From the NCBI RefSeq assembly GCF_000092225.1, contig NC_014158.1:1612001-1676000 (forward strand): 64,000 nucleotides of DNA, read 5' to 3'. Both the position numbers and the translations under genes were made by a program. Source of the DNA: Tsukamurella paurometabola DSM 20162. Its GTDB lineage: Bacteria > Actinomycetota > Actinomycetes > Mycobacteriales > Mycobacteriaceae. Shown one piece after another: positions 43,746 through 54,229 of the stretch. The notes below the pieces were generated by a model, which did no database searches, was not told where the DNA came from, and saw only the letters and a program-made list of their open reading frames with translations. The first letter of the stretch is position 1; each line of letters opens with the position of its first letter.

Positions 43746-46700
43746 GTGTATCTCAAGTCGCTGACGTTGAAGGGCTTCAAGTCCTTCGCTTCGGCGACCA
43801 CTCTGCGCCTCGAACCGGGCATCACCTGCGTCGTCGGGCCCAACGGCTCGGGGAAATCGAACATCCTCGACGCCCTGCGCTGGGTGATGGGCGAGCAGGG
43901 CGCCAAGGGACTGCGCGGCGGCAAGATGGAGGACGTCATCTTCGCCGGTACCTCCGGCCGTGCGCCACTGGGCCGCGCCGAGGTCACGCTCACCATCGAC
44001 AACTCCGACGGTGCGCTGCCCATCGACTACACCGAGGTCTCGATCACGCGGCGCATGTTCCGCGACGGCGCCGGCGAGTACGAGATCAACGGCACCAAAT
44101 GCCGGCTGATGGACGTCCAGGAACTGCTCTCCGATAGCGGTATCGGCCGCGAGATGCACGTGATCGTCGGTCAGGGACAGTTGGCCGCGATCCTGGAGTC
44201 CAAGCCCGAGGAACGCCGCGCCTTCATCGAGGAGGCGGCCGGCGTGCTCAAGCACCGGCGCCGCAAGGAGAAGGCGGTCCGCAAGCTCGACTCGATGCAG
44301 GCCAACCTGGCCCGCCTCACCGACCTCACCACCGAGCTGCGGCGCCAGCTCAAACCACTCGGACGGCAGGCCGAGGTGGCGCGTCGCGCGCAGACCATCC
44401 AGGCCGATCTCCGAGACTCGCGCCTGCGCCTCGCCGCCGACGATCTGGTGCGCCGTCGCGCCGAACTGGCGGACCAGTCCGGCAACGAGGCAGCGGTCCG
44501 CGAGGAGCAGAACCTCGTGGCCGCGCAGCTCGATGAGGCGAACGCACTGGTCACCGAACACTCCGAGGCGGTGGCCGCGCTCGACCCGGCGGTGAAGGCC
44601 GCGGGAGAAGGCTGGTTCGCGCTCTCGGCGCTCGCCGAACGCGTCTCGTCCACGGGGCGCATCGCGGCCGAACGCGCACGCCTGCTGTCCGAACCCGTAC
44701 AGCACGCACCCGGCCGCGATCCCGATGAGCTGGAGGCCGAGGCCGACCGCGTCGCCGAGGAGGAGGCAGAGCTCATGGAGGCCCTCGAAGAGGCCGCCAT
44801 GATTCTGGAGGGTGCGGCCGAGGAACTCGCCGAGCGGGAAGAGGCCGCGCGGGCCGCCGAGAACGCGCACATGGCCGCCGTGGCCGCGGTCGCGGACCGA
44901 CGGGAGGGGCTCGCGCGGCTCGCGGGCCAGGTCGAGACACTGCGAACCCGCGCAGAATCTGTCGACGCCGAGGCCGGCCGCCTCACCGCCGCCATCGCCG
45001 AGGCCGTCGAGCGGGCCGAGACCGCCGAGACCGAATTCGAGCAGGTGCAGGGACAGATCGCCGAACTCGATGCCAATGAGGCCGGGCTGGACGAGCACCA
45101 CGAGCGCAGTTCCGCCGCGCTCGTCGCGGCGCAGGCCCGCGTCGAGGAGTTGCAGGCGGCCGAGCGCGCGGCAGAACAGAAGGTCGCGTCGCTGATGGCT
45201 CGGATCGAGGCGCTCACCCTGAACCTGGACCGGGGCGACGGTGCCGCCTGGGTCGTCGAGCACATCGATGGTGTGACCGCGGCGGTCGCCGAACGCCTGC
45301 AGATCCGCGCCGGGTACGAGAAGGCCGTCGCCGCCGCGCTGGGGCCGGTCGCCGAGGCCGTCGCGGCACCGTCGGTCTCGGTCGCGTCCGCGGCACTGGC
45401 CCGGTTGCGGGAGGCCGACGGTGGCCGCGCCGCCCTGGTGGTGGAGGGGCTGAGCGGGCCGTCCGCGCCCGGCGGGTCGCTGCCCGACGGTGCCGTCTGG
45501 GCGGTGGACGCCGTGACCGCGCCGTCGGCGCTATCCGGTGTGGTCGCGTCGGCGCTGGCGTCGGTGGTACTGGTCGATTCGGTGGATGCCGCGGTGTCGC
45601 TGGTGGACTCGCGGCCGGAGGTGCGGGCGGTGACGGTCGACGGTGACGTGATCGCCCATGGAGTGCTCACCGGCGGATCGGCGGCGCGGCAGTCCACGCT
45701 GGAGGTGCAGAAGGCGATCGACGCCGCGGAATCATCGCTGGGGGAGACCCGGCGATCGGTGGAGTCGGTATCGGCCGCGTTAGCCGGAGCGACGGAGGAT
45801 CTGGCGGCGCGGCGTGAGGTGACCGAGGCCGCGCTCGCTGCGCTGCACGAGTCCGATGCCCAGCTGGGTGCGATCTACGAGCAGTTGGCCCGGCTCGGAC
45901 AGGCCGCCCGCAGCGCGCGTGACGAGGCGGAACGCCTGGTGGCGCAGCGGGATCGGATCGAGTCGTCGCGAGACGAGACGCAGGCCGCGCTGGTCGAGCA
46001 CGAGGAGCGGCTGCGGCTCGCGGAGCAGCTGCCCGAAGATTCCGTGTCCGTGGGCACCGAGGAGCGGGACGCGGCGGTTGCGGCGCTGTCCGCCGCGCGG
46101 AGCGTCGAGATGGAGGCGCGGCTGGCACGTCGGTCGGCGGAGGAACGTGCGGCCGGTGTGCGGGGTAAGGCCGAGGGATTGCGGCGGGCCGCGGCGGCCG
46201 AGCGGTCGAACCGGGAACGGATGGAGCGTGCGGCGGCAACGCGGATGGCTGCCGCCTCGGTGGCGTCCGCCGTAGCGGAGAGTGCCGTGCTGGTGTCGTC
46301 GCGGCTGGATCGTGCGGTGGCTCGTGCTGCGGCGCATCGAGATTCGCTGGAGACCACCCGGGCGCAGCGCGCGGGGGCGCTCGATGTGGCGCGGCAGGAG
46401 TCGACGGCGCTGTCGGCGCGGCTGGCGCAGTTGACCGATGCGGTGCACCGCGATGAGGTGGCACGGGCGCAGGCGGCTCTGCGGATCGAGCAGTTGGAGG
46501 AGCAGGTGCTTACGTCGTTCGGCATGGCGCCGGACGATCTGGTGGCCGAGTACGGGCCCGATGTGCTGTTGCCGCCGTCTGCGCTGGAGCTGGCCGAGTA
46601 CGAGGAGGCCCGGGAACGGGGCGAGAACGTGGTCAAGCCGCAGGGGCTGCCGTTCGACCGGGCGGCGCAGGAGCGGCGGCTGAAGCTGGCGGAGAAGGAT

Positions 46701-47330
46701 CTCGCGACGCTGGGCAAGGTGAATCCGCTTGCGCTGGAGGAGTTCGCGGCGCTGGAGGAGCGGTACAACTTCCTCTCCACGCAGCTCGAGGACGTGAAAT
46801 CGGCGCGGCAGGATCTGCTGAACGTGGTCGACGAGGTGGACGCCAAGATCCTGCAGGTGTTCACCGAGGCGTGGGTGGATGTGGAGCGCGAGTTCGTCGA
46901 GGTGTTCGCGACCCTGTTCCCCGGTGGTGAAGGCCGGCTGATCCTCACCGATCCGTCGGACATGCTGACCACCGGTATTGACGTCGAGGCGCGGCCGCCG
47001 GGTAAGAAGGTGAAGCGGCTCTCGCTGTTGTCCGGTGGTGAGAAGTCGCTGACCGCCGTGGCGATGCTGGTTGCCATCTTCCGTGCCCGCCCCTCACCCT
47101 TCTACGTGATGGACGAGGTCGAGGCGGCCCTGGACGACACCAACCTGCGCCGACTGATCTCCCTGTTCGAGCAGCTGCGCGACAAGTCCCAGTTGATCGT
47201 GATCACGCACCAGAAGCCGACGATGGAGGTCGCCGATGCGCTGTACGGCGTCTCGATGCGGGGCGATGGGATCACGCAGGTGATCTCTCAGCGCATCCGT
47301 GGCCAGGAGCTGGGTGTATTGCCTGTGTGA
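43746..47330 (+). CDS. smc: Chromosome segregation protein SMC
   Basis: The 1194-residue ATPase organises and segregates the chromosome with ScpA and ScpB. It has Walker [10 protein letters not shown] at 31-39, long coiled coils either side of a hinge (about 495-650), the signature [11 protein letters not shown] near 1094 and Walker [14 protein letters not shown]. Length is standard. GTG 43746 begins about seven bases after TATTCT, so the message may be nearly leaderless. ftsY, its usual downstream neighbour, is not found; a low-GC island follows. Confidence 0.97.
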   Translation: MYLKSLTLKGFKSFASATTLRLEPGITCVVGPNGSGKSNILDALRWVMGEQGAKGLRGGKMEDVIFAGTSGRAPLGRAEVTLTIDNSDGALPIDYTEVSITRRMFRDGAGEYEINGTKCRLMDVQELLSDSGIGREMHVIVGQGQLAAILESKPEERRAFIEEAAGVLKHRRRKEKAVRKLDSMQANLARLTDLTTELRRQLKPLGRQAEVARRAQTIQADLRDSRLRLAADDLVRRRAELADQSGNEAAVREEQNLVAAQLDEANALVTEHSEAVAALDPAVKAAGEGWFALSALAERVSSTGRIAAERARLLSEPVQHAPGRDPDELEAEADRVAEEEAELMEALEEAAMILEGAAEELAEREEAARAAENAHMAAVAAVADRREGLARLAGQVETLRTRAESVDAEAGRLTAAIAEAVERAETAETEFEQVQGQIAELDANEAGLDEHHERSSAALVAAQARVEELQAAERAAEQKVASLMARIEALTLNLDRGDGAAWVVEHIDGVTAAVAERLQIRAGYEKAVAAALGPVAEAVAAPSVSVASAALARLREADGGRAALVVEGLSGPSAPGGSLPDGAVWAVDAVTAPSALSGVVASALASVVLVDSVDAAVSLVDSRPEVRAVTVDGDVIAHGVLTGGSAARQSTLEVQKAIDAAESSLGETRRSVESVSAALAGATEDLAARREVTEAALAALHESDAQLGAIYEQLARLGQAARSARDEAERLVAQRDRIESSRDETQAALVEHEERLRLAEQLPEDSVSVGTEERDAAVAALSAARSVEMEARLARRSAEERAAGVRGKAEGLRRAAAAERSNRERMERAAATRMAAASVASAVAESAVLVSSRLDRAVARAAAHRDSLETTRAQRAGALDVARQESTALSARLAQLTDAVHRDEVARAQAALRIEQLEEQVLTSFGMAPDDLVAEYGPDVLLPPSALELAEYEEARERGENVVKPQGLPFDRAAQERRLKLAEKDLATLGKVNPLALEEFAALEERYNFLSTQLEDVKSARQDLLNVVDEVDAKILQVFTEAWVDVEREFVEVFATLFPGGEGRLILTDPSDMLTTGIDVEARPPGKKVKRLSLLSGGEKSLTAVAMLVAIFRARPSPFYVMDEVEAALDDTNLRRLISLFEQLRDKSQLIVITHQKPTMEVADALYGVSMRGDGITQVISQRIRGQELGVLPV

Positions 47331-47481
47331 TGATCCCCTACTCCAGCGAGTATGCAACCGGCGCGGCCAGTCAACTAGGGCCAACGACGCGTACTCCGCC
47401 CGGCAGATAGGATAGGTAGGTATTTTGCTAATGTCGTCTGATACTCCGAATTCTTAGCGCATCGTAGGAGCGAACACGCTA

Positions 47482-48639
47482 ATGATCGAACACGAAAGTT
47501 TCACATCAGAGTCCAAGTGGCGCGCTGCGGAGTTCTTTGCGGGGATTGGCCTCGCTGGTATCGGGCTGGAGAAAGCGGACATAAAGGTTGCCTGGTCTAA
47601 TGATATCTCTCCAGTAAAGTACGCGTTGTACGAGAAACATTTTGGCGAGCGAGAAGGCCACCGCTACATTGTCGGGGATCTAGCTACTCTAGAAGCGTCT
47701 CAGGATCCAATAGATATCGACGTAGCGTGGGCGTCGTTTCCATGCACGGATCTTTCTGTTGCCGGCACTCGCGCCGGAATTCACCGCGGCACATCTAGCT
47801 CAGCATTCTGGTACTTTGTGAAGACTCTTAGCAGGATGAAGGAATCGCGACCGTCGGTGGTTGTTCTGGAAAATGTGAACGCACTTGCGACACGGCGTGG
47901 AGGTGAAGATATCGCGAGCGTTATTCGCGCCCTCAACGGACTGGGATACTCTGTCGACGTCATGTCGATCGATGCGAAACATTTCGTGGCACAGTCGAGG
48001 CCTCGTCTTTTTCTAGTAGGCGCAAAGAACGTAGTCGTGGAAGGGGGAAGCGGATCGAGCCTCCTCAGGCCACCATGGCTGAATGCAATATTTGAAGACG
48101 ACTCGCTAGTTACCCACCGTGGTGCTCTACCCACGCTGCCTTCTACTGACAAAATCGGACTGGCATCTCATATTGACCGGCTCGACGACGACGATTCGCG
48201 CTGGTGGAACGAGGGACGCGTGGCAGCCTATCTGTCGTCCCTATCTGAGATTCAGCGTGAACGGTTAGATGCCCTCATTTCGGCTAACGTCCCTGCGGTG
48301 CGGACAGCCTACCGGAGGATGCGATCAGGTGAGCCGCGATGGGAAATGAGAAATGACGACATCGCGGGCTGCCTCCGGACTTCCCGTGGCGGGTCATCAA
48401 AGCAAGCGCTCATTGTGGTGAATGCCCATGGACGGCTGCAAATACGTTGGATGACTCCGAAAGAGTATGCGAGTCTCATGGGGGTTCCTGAGTACGATAT
48501 TGAGGGAGTGAAGCCACATCACGCTTACTCTGGATTCGGAGATGCGGTTTGCACCCCGGTTGTCGAATGGCTCTCGAAGAACTATATCGTTCCGATCTTG
48601 GAATCGATCCAGCAAGACAGGATAGCTACCGCGTGCTAA
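47482..48639 (+). CDS. DNA (cytosine-5-)-methyltransferase
   Basis: The 385-residue protein has the C5-methyltransferase motifs in order: I, AEFFAGIGLAGIGLEKA (16-32); IV, FPCTD with catalytic Cys88; VI, VVVLENV (126-132); VIII, QSRPRLFLVG (171-180); X, YSGFGDAVCTPVVEWL near the C-terminus. The target-recognition region between VIII and IX is about 130 residues. ATG 47482 follows GTAGGAGCG. Base composition is clearly lower in GC than the flanks, so it was probably acquired. It converges on the ATPase/TIR gene, 15 bases between stops, and likely protects self DNA. Confidence 0.95.
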   Translation: MIEHESFTSESKWRAAEFFAGIGLAGIGLEKADIKVAWSNDISPVKYALYEKHFGEREGHRYIVGDLATLEASQDPIDIDVAWASFPCTDLSVAGTRAGIHRGTSSSAFWYFVKTLSRMKESRPSVVVLENVNALATRRGGEDIASVIRALNGLGYSVDVMSIDAKHFVAQSRPRLFLVGAKNVVVEGGSGSSLLRPPWLNAIFEDDSLVTHRGALPTLPSTDKIGLASHIDRLDDDDSRWWNEGRVAAYLSSLSEIQRERLDALISANVPAVRTAYRRMRSGEPRWEMRNDDIAGCLRTSRGGSSKQALIVVNAHGRLQIRWMTPKEYASLMGVPEYDIEGVKPHHAYSGFGDAVCTPVVEWLSKNYIVPILESIQQDRIATAC

Positions 48640-48654
48640 GTGAACGGAACCTGA

Positions 48655-50751
48655 TTAGGGCTTAGGGTAATCTGATAGGTACTCGTCGATTGTATCTTCG
48701 ACGAGAATTTGCCAATATTCCGAGATCTCTTCGTTGAAAAAGTCGGCGGCTGTTCTTCCCTGTTTCTTTAGTTCAAATTCAGTTGGCACCGACGGAATTT
48801 CGAACTCCGAAATCAGGGGCTCCCCCGTGATCTCTCGCCCTCGGTTCAAGTGAGAGATCATCGGATTGAGTATTCCGCGGATAAAGTAGTTATGAAGATC
48901 TACCGTGAGCTCGATGCTGGTACCATTCAGGACGGTCACCTCGGACCGCCCGTTCGTGAGAAAGGCTGGAATGGATTTGTAATCCACGTTGAGCTTGAGA
49001 TAGTCGCCAATCGATCGGGTTGCCCAGCCCGCGCCACCTTCGAACAGGCAGTATTGACTCGCAAGAAAATTCTTGCTCGTCAGATAGAAGATCAACGTAT
49101 TTGAGTGGGTGATGCTATCCTTGATAATCATACTCAGGGCGCGGTCATCGAGGGCGTACTCAATATCGCCTGGACGTGACGTGAAGAATATTTCGTCTTT
49201 TTTTGCGCCTTTTAGCTGCAAAAGCTCGTCTATCATTGTCGCGAACGCACGATCCTTCCGCGCATGTGAAATAAATACTCGATACTTCTGCTTGGGTGAG
49301 ACATCTCCCTGGATCTTATTGGTGATGACCATGTGAAGCTCCGCGCGACTGGTGTCTGATAGTTCTGTTCGTTGCGCGAGCTCTTCCTGGACTTCATGTG
49401 AGAACTGCTGCTTGCTTGAAGTGTCTCTACGTTCCTTCTCGGCCGTGACAGCTCGAGCAATCTCAGTTGCAATTTCCTGACGGCTGAGCATCAATCTGCG
49501 GACTATTGGTCGGACCAAAGCCTTGAGCAACGTGACTCGCCCATCAGTCTCATCGAAGTCTTGTCGATTTGATGTCGCGATATCCGGCAAGGTGTCTTCA
49601 TCTAGGATGTCGAAGCTAATTTCACCTTCAATGTAATTGGTGTATGTCCCCGTTAGTCCGAGCTGAGACAGGAGACGGTCGCTTGCAAGCTTTCCACGGA
49701 CGTACACGCGAATCTGAGCGGGGTTGTAGTACCGATTTTTTACAAACCGTGCGTCGTTCTCCCGTGCAGCTGCACTGTCGATGGTGGCGTGAACACCAAT
49801 CCAGCCCGTGAGCTCAAATGGGACGTTGTCGTAAGTCTTTCGTTTGCGATCGACTCTTGATTCAATTTCCTTCCATGCTTCGTCTTCAAGGGTGTCATGT
49901 TGAAACTTTGTAAATTTGGCGGGTTTCAAAATTTCTCCGCCGGGAGCTCCCTTTGCCGGGATTCGCACAGACCTGCCCGACGGCTGAAAGTCAGAAGGCT
50001 GGGCGTCAGCGACATCTTCAGGATCGAAATTCTGCGACACCTCAACAAGATTCTTGTACGCGACGGTTTTTTCGACGGGGCCGTATCTGGGGTTTGTTTC
50101 ATCGGCTCGCTTGCGTACCCAAATATGAATGGTCCCGCCTGAGTTGCTTTCCGGAAGGAGAAATTGATTTGCGAGCCTTGAACCAAGGGCGGTAATGGAT
50201 TGTTCGCCGTACCCGGTGAGATCGACATTCTGTAGGGTGATTCGGGTCCCGGAAGCCAGGGAATTCCAAAGTGTTTCGTTTGGAGTTTCGGGACCTGCGG
50301 TCGTGGCCACAAGGCGCGGATGTTCATCCTCCGAAACCCTTTCATCTCGGGCGTCGAGTTCCCAACTTGTAGCGCTATCAACTTGTCGAGTGTGAAGGAA
50401 AAAGTGGTTAGATAGGTACAACGCTGCGAGTTTGCCGATTCCCTTTCTTCCTTTGGGTGGATTCTTTGCTGAGTTGTTTTCCGGTTCGTCGTTCCGCTTG
50501 TTTCTGCCGACCTGGGCGTATAAGCCGATCTCGTCCCTGCTCATACCGTCGCCATCGTCAATGACTTCCACCGTTGCGTTGGATTTGATGGATGCATCGA
50601 TGTATACATAGACAGTTTCAGCGTTTGCGTCTAGACCGTTGGCTACGAGCTCGGACAATGCGCTCCATGGATTCGAATAGAGCCCCCGTCCAAGAAGTTT
50701 TAGTGCAAGCCAGCTGAAGCTAAACAGTTCTTCATCGCGCGGCGTGGTCAC
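48655..50751 (-). CDS. GHKL (MORC/HSP90-type) ATPase fused to a TIR domain
   Basis: The protein of 698 residues has a GHKL ATPase at the N-terminus: SELVANGLDANA (N-box, Glu and Asn near 34-38), VIDDGDGMS, and GRKGIGKLAAL as the ATP lid. An S5-like/linker region runs to about 480. The C-terminal part is a TIR domain (about 490-600): YRVFISHARKDRAFA, DDRALSMIIKDSI, and FYLTSKNFLASQYCLFEGGA with a Glu near 571 in the catalytic position. A tail of 100 residues follows. GTG 50751 with AGGGGG seven bases upstream is preferred over TTG 50757. A hand count of 48661-48720 gives 24 G+C of 60. Likely a defence effector partnered with the methyltransferase. Confidence 0.85.
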   Translation of the reverse strand: MTTPRDEELFSFSWLALKLLGRGLYSNPWSALSELVANGLDANAETVYVYIDASIKSNATVEVIDDGDGMSRDEIGLYAQVGRNKRNDEPENNSAKNPPKGRKGIGKLAALYLSNHFFLHTRQVDSATSWELDARDERVSEDEHPRLVATTAGPETPNETLWNSLASGTRITLQNVDLTGYGEQSITALGSRLANQFLLPESNSGGTIHIWVRKRADETNPRYGPVEKTVAYKNLVEVSQNFDPEDVADAQPSDFQPSGRSVRIPAKGAPGGEILKPAKFTKFQHDTLEDEAWKEIESRVDRKRKTYDNVPFELTGWIGVHATIDSAAARENDARFVKNRYYNPAQIRVYVRGKLASDRLLSQLGLTGTYTNYIEGEISFDILDEDTLPDIATSNRQDFDETDGRVTLLKALVRPIVRRLMLSRQEIATEIARAVTAEKERRDTSSKQQFSHEVQEELAQRTELSDTSRAELHMVITNKIQGDVSPKQKYRVFISHARKDRAFATMIDELLQLKGAKKDEIFFTSRPGDIEYALDDRALSMIIKDSITHSNTLIFYLTSKNFLASQYCLFEGGAGWATRSIGDYLKLNVDYKSIPAFLTNGRSEVTVLNGTSIELTVDLHNYFIRGILNPMISHLNRGREITGEPLISEFEIPSVPTEFELKKQGRTAADFFNEEISEYWQILVEDTIDEYLSDYPKP

Positions 50752-51009
50752 GTTCAATCCCCCTGGGGTGACGGGCTCTCATGGTCGTTCCAAATAGGGT
50801 ACAGCACTGTGCTGATGCCGTGGTGTTGTTCAAAGATGAGGGCGGCCTGACGTCGACGGTGGTATTTGGTAGCTGGGGTGGAATGCGCGTTTGGAACCGA
50901 CGGACTATCGGCCGCGGATGATTCAGGCTGTGCGATGAGTGGAAGAAGCGCGGGGGCAGTCATTGGGCGGCATAGGCTGAGGGAAGTAGGAAGATTGATC
51001 CTGCCGGTC

Positions 51010-51705
51010 TCAGGGCATTTCAGTGCGATCGTGGGTCATTCGAGGGGCTCGGCCGGCGTAGGGGGCGTGCATTGATGCTGATACAAGGGTGTGAATCGCA
51101 TTGCTGATGGTATCGATCACTCGTTGGGAGTGTGCGTCGTTCGTGCTGATCGTGCCGTCGGAGCGGAGGCCGATGACGGACTCAACCAGCCGGAAGGGGA
51201 GCAGGGTGCGGGGGTCGTCCTTGTCGCCGATGGCGGCTGCGGAGAGGGAGCGGTAGTGCTCCGCCAGCTCGGCGCGATCACGACGGAACTCGGCGAAGGC
51301 GTCACCGGCCAGCTCGGGGAGATGGTAGAGCGCGCCCAGGTTGAAACGGGCCGTCGCCAACTGCTCGGCATCGAACGCCGCCAACTGCACCAGCCGGTCG
51401 ATCGGCTCACCGTCGGCCGCGGCGAGCTGGCGGGCGAGCGCGAGTGGCGCCTGCACCGTTGCCTCCAGCAGCGCAGTCAAGATCTCGTCCTTGGTGGAGA
51501 AGTGGTGATACAGGGAAGCCTGCCGAATTCCCACGGCCTCGGCGATGGCTCTGGTGGAGGTTCCTGCATAGCCGCGTGAGGTGAACAACTCGGCAGCGGC
51601 GTCGAGAATCTCGTCGGCGGCGGTGGCGCCGGGGCGGCGCGGATCATTCGCGCGGGGCCGTCCCCGTCGTCCTGCGGATTCGCCCCCCGGCGCAGCGTCG
51701 CTCAT
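51010..51705 (-). CDS. TetR-family regulator of the guanidine-degradation locus
   Basis: The 231-residue protein has a TetR DNA-binding domain in residues about 30-80: AADEILDAAAELFTSRGY, TSTRAIAEAVGIRQASLYHHF and STKDEILTALL. The N-terminus is rich in Arg/Gly/Pro (GRRGRPRAND), common for this subgroup. It is divergent from the permease gene and the 135-base gap holds a 26-bp palindrome, its probable operator. ATG 51705 follows GGCGAG. Repression relieved by guanidine or an intermediate is plausible but not shown. Confidence 0.88.
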   Translation of the reverse strand: MSDAAPGGESAGRRGRPRANDPRRPGATAADEILDAAAELFTSRGYAGTSTRAIAEAVGIRQASLYHHFSTKDEILTALLEATVQAPLALARQLAAADGEPIDRLVQLAAFDAEQLATARFNLGALYHLPELAGDAFAEFRRDRAELAEHYRSLSAAAIGDKDDPRTLLPFRLVESVIGLRSDGTISTNDAHSQRVIDTISNAIHTLVSASMHAPYAGRAPRMTHDRTEMP

Positions 51706-51793
51706 CTCGCCAACCCTACTGCCCGCGAAACACGTTCGTAGCATCGGTTTCCCTGATCGCAACAGCGGCGATACGCGGATGACTCCGCGGGAC

Positions 51794-51819
51794 GGTTTTC
51801 TATCACTTGACAGAAAACC
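51794..51819. promoter_or_regulatory. 26-bp palindromic operator (TetR type)
   Basis: GGTTTTCT (51794-51801) and AGAAAACC (51812-51819) form a perfect 8-bp inverted repeat around a ten-base centre, ATCACTTGAC, itself partly symmetric. A TTGACA at 51807-51812 overlaps the right half. The element is 21 bases before the permease ATG and 89 bases from the divergent regulator ATG, so a bound TetR dimer could repress both. Confidence 0.7.
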
Positions 51820-51839
51820 TCGATCGGAAGCCGCCGCCC

Positions 51840-53381
51840 ATGACCGCTACACAGGCCCGACAACTGGACTCGGACGACCTCACGCAACTCGGATACGAGC
51901 CCCAATTGCGCCGGTCGCTGGGCACATTCGCCTCCTTCGCCGCCGGGTTCTCCTTCGTCTCGATCCTCACCACCATCTTCCAGCTGTTCGGTCTGGGCTA
52001 CTCCCTGGGCGGCGCCGCCTTCTTCTGGACCTGGCCCCTGGTGTACTTCGGCCAGTTCCTCGTGGCCCTGTGTTTCGCCGAGATGGCGGCTCGCTACCCG
52101 ATCTCCGGCGCCATCTATCAGTGGTCGCGCCGGCTGGGCGGCGAACTGGTGGGCTGGTTCGGCGGCTGGTTCATGATCCTCGCCCAGATCTTCACCGCCG
52201 CCGCGGCGGCGATCGCCCTGCAGGTGGTGCTCCCCACAGTGTGGTCCGGCTTCCAGATCGTCGGCGACGATCCCGCCCTGACCAGCCCGAGTGGCGCGGC
52301 CAACGCGGTGCTCCTCGGTACCGTCCTACTCGTCCTCACCACCACGATCAACTGCATCGGCGTGCATTGGATGGGGCGGATCAACGCCATCGGCGTCACC
52401 TGCGAACTGGTCGGCGTGGTCGCGGTGATCGGCGCCCTCGCGATGCACGCCCGGCGCGGCCCCGACGTCGTCTTCGACACCTCGCACGTCACCGACACCG
52501 GCTCCAGCGGCTACCTCGGCGCCTTCATCGTGTCCGGCCTCATGGCGGCCTACGTGATGGTCGGCTTCGGCTCGGCGGGTGAGCTCGCCGAGGAGACCGT
52601 CAACCCGCGCCGCGTGGCCCCCCGCACCATCCGCTTCGCCCTCACCGCTTCCGCGATCGGCGGCGGCCTCATGTTGCTCACCGCACTCATGGCCGCCCCA
52701 ACACTGGGGGCGGAACTCGCAGCCGGTGGCCTGCCGTACGTGCTCTCGTCCGTCCTCGGCTCGTTCTGGGGCAAGGTCCTGCTTCTCGACGTGGCCGTGG
52801 CGGTATTCATCTGCACTCTCGCCATCCAGACCGCGTGCAGCCGCCTCATCTTCTCCATGGCCCGCGACCATCGGCTGCCCTTCTCGGATCGGCTCTCGCG
52901 CGTGAACCCGCGCACCCAGACGCCGATCGCTCCCGCCGTGCTCATCGGAGTCCTCTGCGTCGCAGTGCTGCTGGTGAACGTGGGGAACCCCGCGATCTTC
53001 GCGACCCTCGCCAGCGTCTGCATCGTGCTCATCTACCTGGCCTACCTCTCCGTGACCGTCCCGATGCTCTACCAGCGACTGCGGGGCTGGCCGCACGGCG
53101 AAGAAGTCCGCGACTCCGATGGCCGCCCCGTGTTCAGCCTGGGGCGCTGGGGAATCGCGATCAACGCCGCCGCCGTCCTCTATGGCGCCGCCATGGTGAT
53201 CAACCTGGCCTGGCCGCGTGCCGAGATCTACGACCCCACCGGCCAGTTCCCACTCCTGCAGTGGGCCGGCCCGATCACCGTGATCGCCGCCGTCGTTCTC
53301 GGCATCGCGTGCTTGCCGCGCCGTCCGCACCCCCGCCCTGTCGGGAACCCGTTCGCCACCCCGGAAGGAACCCCGGTATGA
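51840..53381 (+). CDS. APC-family permease of the guanidine locus
   Basis: The 513-residue protein has twelve or more hydrophobic helices and the APC signatures SLGTFASFAAGFSFVSILTT and GAIYQWSRRLGG, with GFGSAGELAEETVNPRRVAP in the middle. It is the type of amino-acid/amine permease that accompanies urea-carboxylase-associated genes and may import guanidine or a guanidino compound. The ATG at 51840 follows the operator. Its stop overlaps the next gene by four bases. Confidence 0.88.
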   Translation: MTATQARQLDSDDLTQLGYEPQLRRSLGTFASFAAGFSFVSILTTIFQLFGLGYSLGGAAFFWTWPLVYFGQFLVALCFAEMAARYPISGAIYQWSRRLGGELVGWFGGWFMILAQIFTAAAAAIALQVVLPTVWSGFQIVGDDPALTSPSGAANAVLLGTVLLVLTTTINCIGVHWMGRINAIGVTCELVGVVAVIGALAMHARRGPDVVFDTSHVTDTGSSGYLGAFIVSGLMAAYVMVGFGSAGELAEETVNPRRVAPRTIRFALTASAIGGGLMLLTALMAAPTLGAELAAGGLPYVLSSVLGSFWGKVLLLDVAVAVFICTLAIQTACSRLIFSMARDHRLPFSDRLSRVNPRTQTPIAPAVLIGVLCVAVLLVNVGNPAIFATLASVCIVLIYLAYLSVTVPMLYQRLRGWPHGEEVRDSDGRPVFSLGRWGIAINAAAVLYGAAMVINLAWPRAEIYDPTGQFPLLQWAGPITVIAAVVLGIACLPRRPHPRPVGNPFATPEGTPV

Positions 53382-54229
53382 CCACCTCCCTCGATAACAC
53401 CGCCACCACCAAGGGCGCCCGGGACCACGCCCGCGCCCAGGCCGACCGTCGCGTGGACGGTATGCCGACGGTGCCCGCCACCGCCTGGCCCGCACCGCCC
53501 ACCGGCGTCCCCGCGGACGCGCTCACCTGGGCCGAAACGGTTCCCGGGGGCCGCTACACGGTGAAGGCCCTCGCCCGCGGAACCCGGCTGCGGCTCACCG
53601 ATCTCACCGGCACCGCCTGCGCCTCGGTCCTGTTGTGGCGCACCGATGCGCCCTGGGAACGGCTGAGCCTGGCCGACACCGTCAAGGTGCCCTGGCAGGC
53701 CTACCTCGGCGCCGGGCACCCGCTGCTCTCCGACCAGGGCCGCGTGCTCGCCACCATCGTCGCCGACGATTCCGGGCACCACGACGCGATCTGCGGCACC
53801 ACCACCCTCGCCCAGAACACCGCCAAATACGGAGCGGGGGAGGCGCACTCGGACAGCCCCGCAGGCCGGGAACTGCTCGTCCTGGCTGCCGCGAAACACG
53901 GACTCACCCCTACCGATGTGGCACCCACCGTCTCGTTCTTCCACGGTGTGCGCGTCGAGGACGACGGTGCGCTCACCTCCACCGGGAGCGCCGGGGCCGG
54001 CCACTGCGTGGACCTGGTTCTGCACCTGCCGTGCATCGTCGCGGTCGCGAATACCGCGCACCCGCTCGACCCGTCACCCACCTTCGACACCGGCATGCTC
54101 GAACTAATGGCCTGGCACGCCGACGACGACCTGCAGGCGCTGATCGACGACACCACAGTCGACCCCGAATACCGCCGGGCCGTTGCCAACTCCGAAGACG
54201 CCCACCACGCCGCAAGGAGCATCCGATGA
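53378..54229 (+). CDS. Carboxyguanidine deiminase subunit A-like (DUF1989, UAAP1)
   Basis: The 283-residue DUF1989 protein shows LTWAETVPGGRYTVKALARG, SGHHDAICGTTTLAQN and HCVDLVLHLPCIVAVANTAH. DUF1989 proteins encoded with urea-carboxylase genes have been shown to be the two subunits of carboxyguanidine deiminase (CgdA, CgdB), which turns carboxyguanidine into allophanate and ammonia. It is the larger of the pair and overlaps both neighbours by four bases. Assignment as the A subunit follows gene order only. Confidence 0.87.
   Translation: MTTSLDNTATTKGARDHARAQADRRVDGMPTVPATAWPAPPTGVPADALTWAETVPGGRYTVKALARGTRLRLTDLTGTACASVLLWRTDAPWERLSLADTVKVPWQAYLGAGHPLLSDQGRVLATIVADDSGHHDAICGTTTLAQNTAKYGAGEAHSDSPAGRELLVLAAAKHGLTPTDVAPTVSFFHGVRVEDDGALTSTGSAGAGHCVDLVLHLPCIVAVANTAHPLDPSPTFDTGMLELMAWHADDDLQALIDDTTVDPEYRRAVANSEDAHHAARSIR

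Noticed and set aside
43626-45697. Minus-strand frames of about 500 residues opposite smc
   Set aside because: They are Ser/Ala- or Leu/Gly-rich mirror images of the smc coiled coil; smc motifs are unambiguous.
50754-50963. 69-codon minus-strand frame just before the GHKL-TIR gene, ending in a TTGA overlap
   Set aside because: No recognisable motif. The downstream gene has a better start at GTG 50751 with its own AGGGGG site, so the apparent coupling is probably chance. It could be a small partner, but I cannot support it.
51706-51839. Guanidine riboswitch upstream of the guanidine-degradation operon
   Set aside because: The gap is short, contains the TetR palindrome, and shows none of the conserved guanidine-I blocks that I know; control by the TetR protein explains the region.
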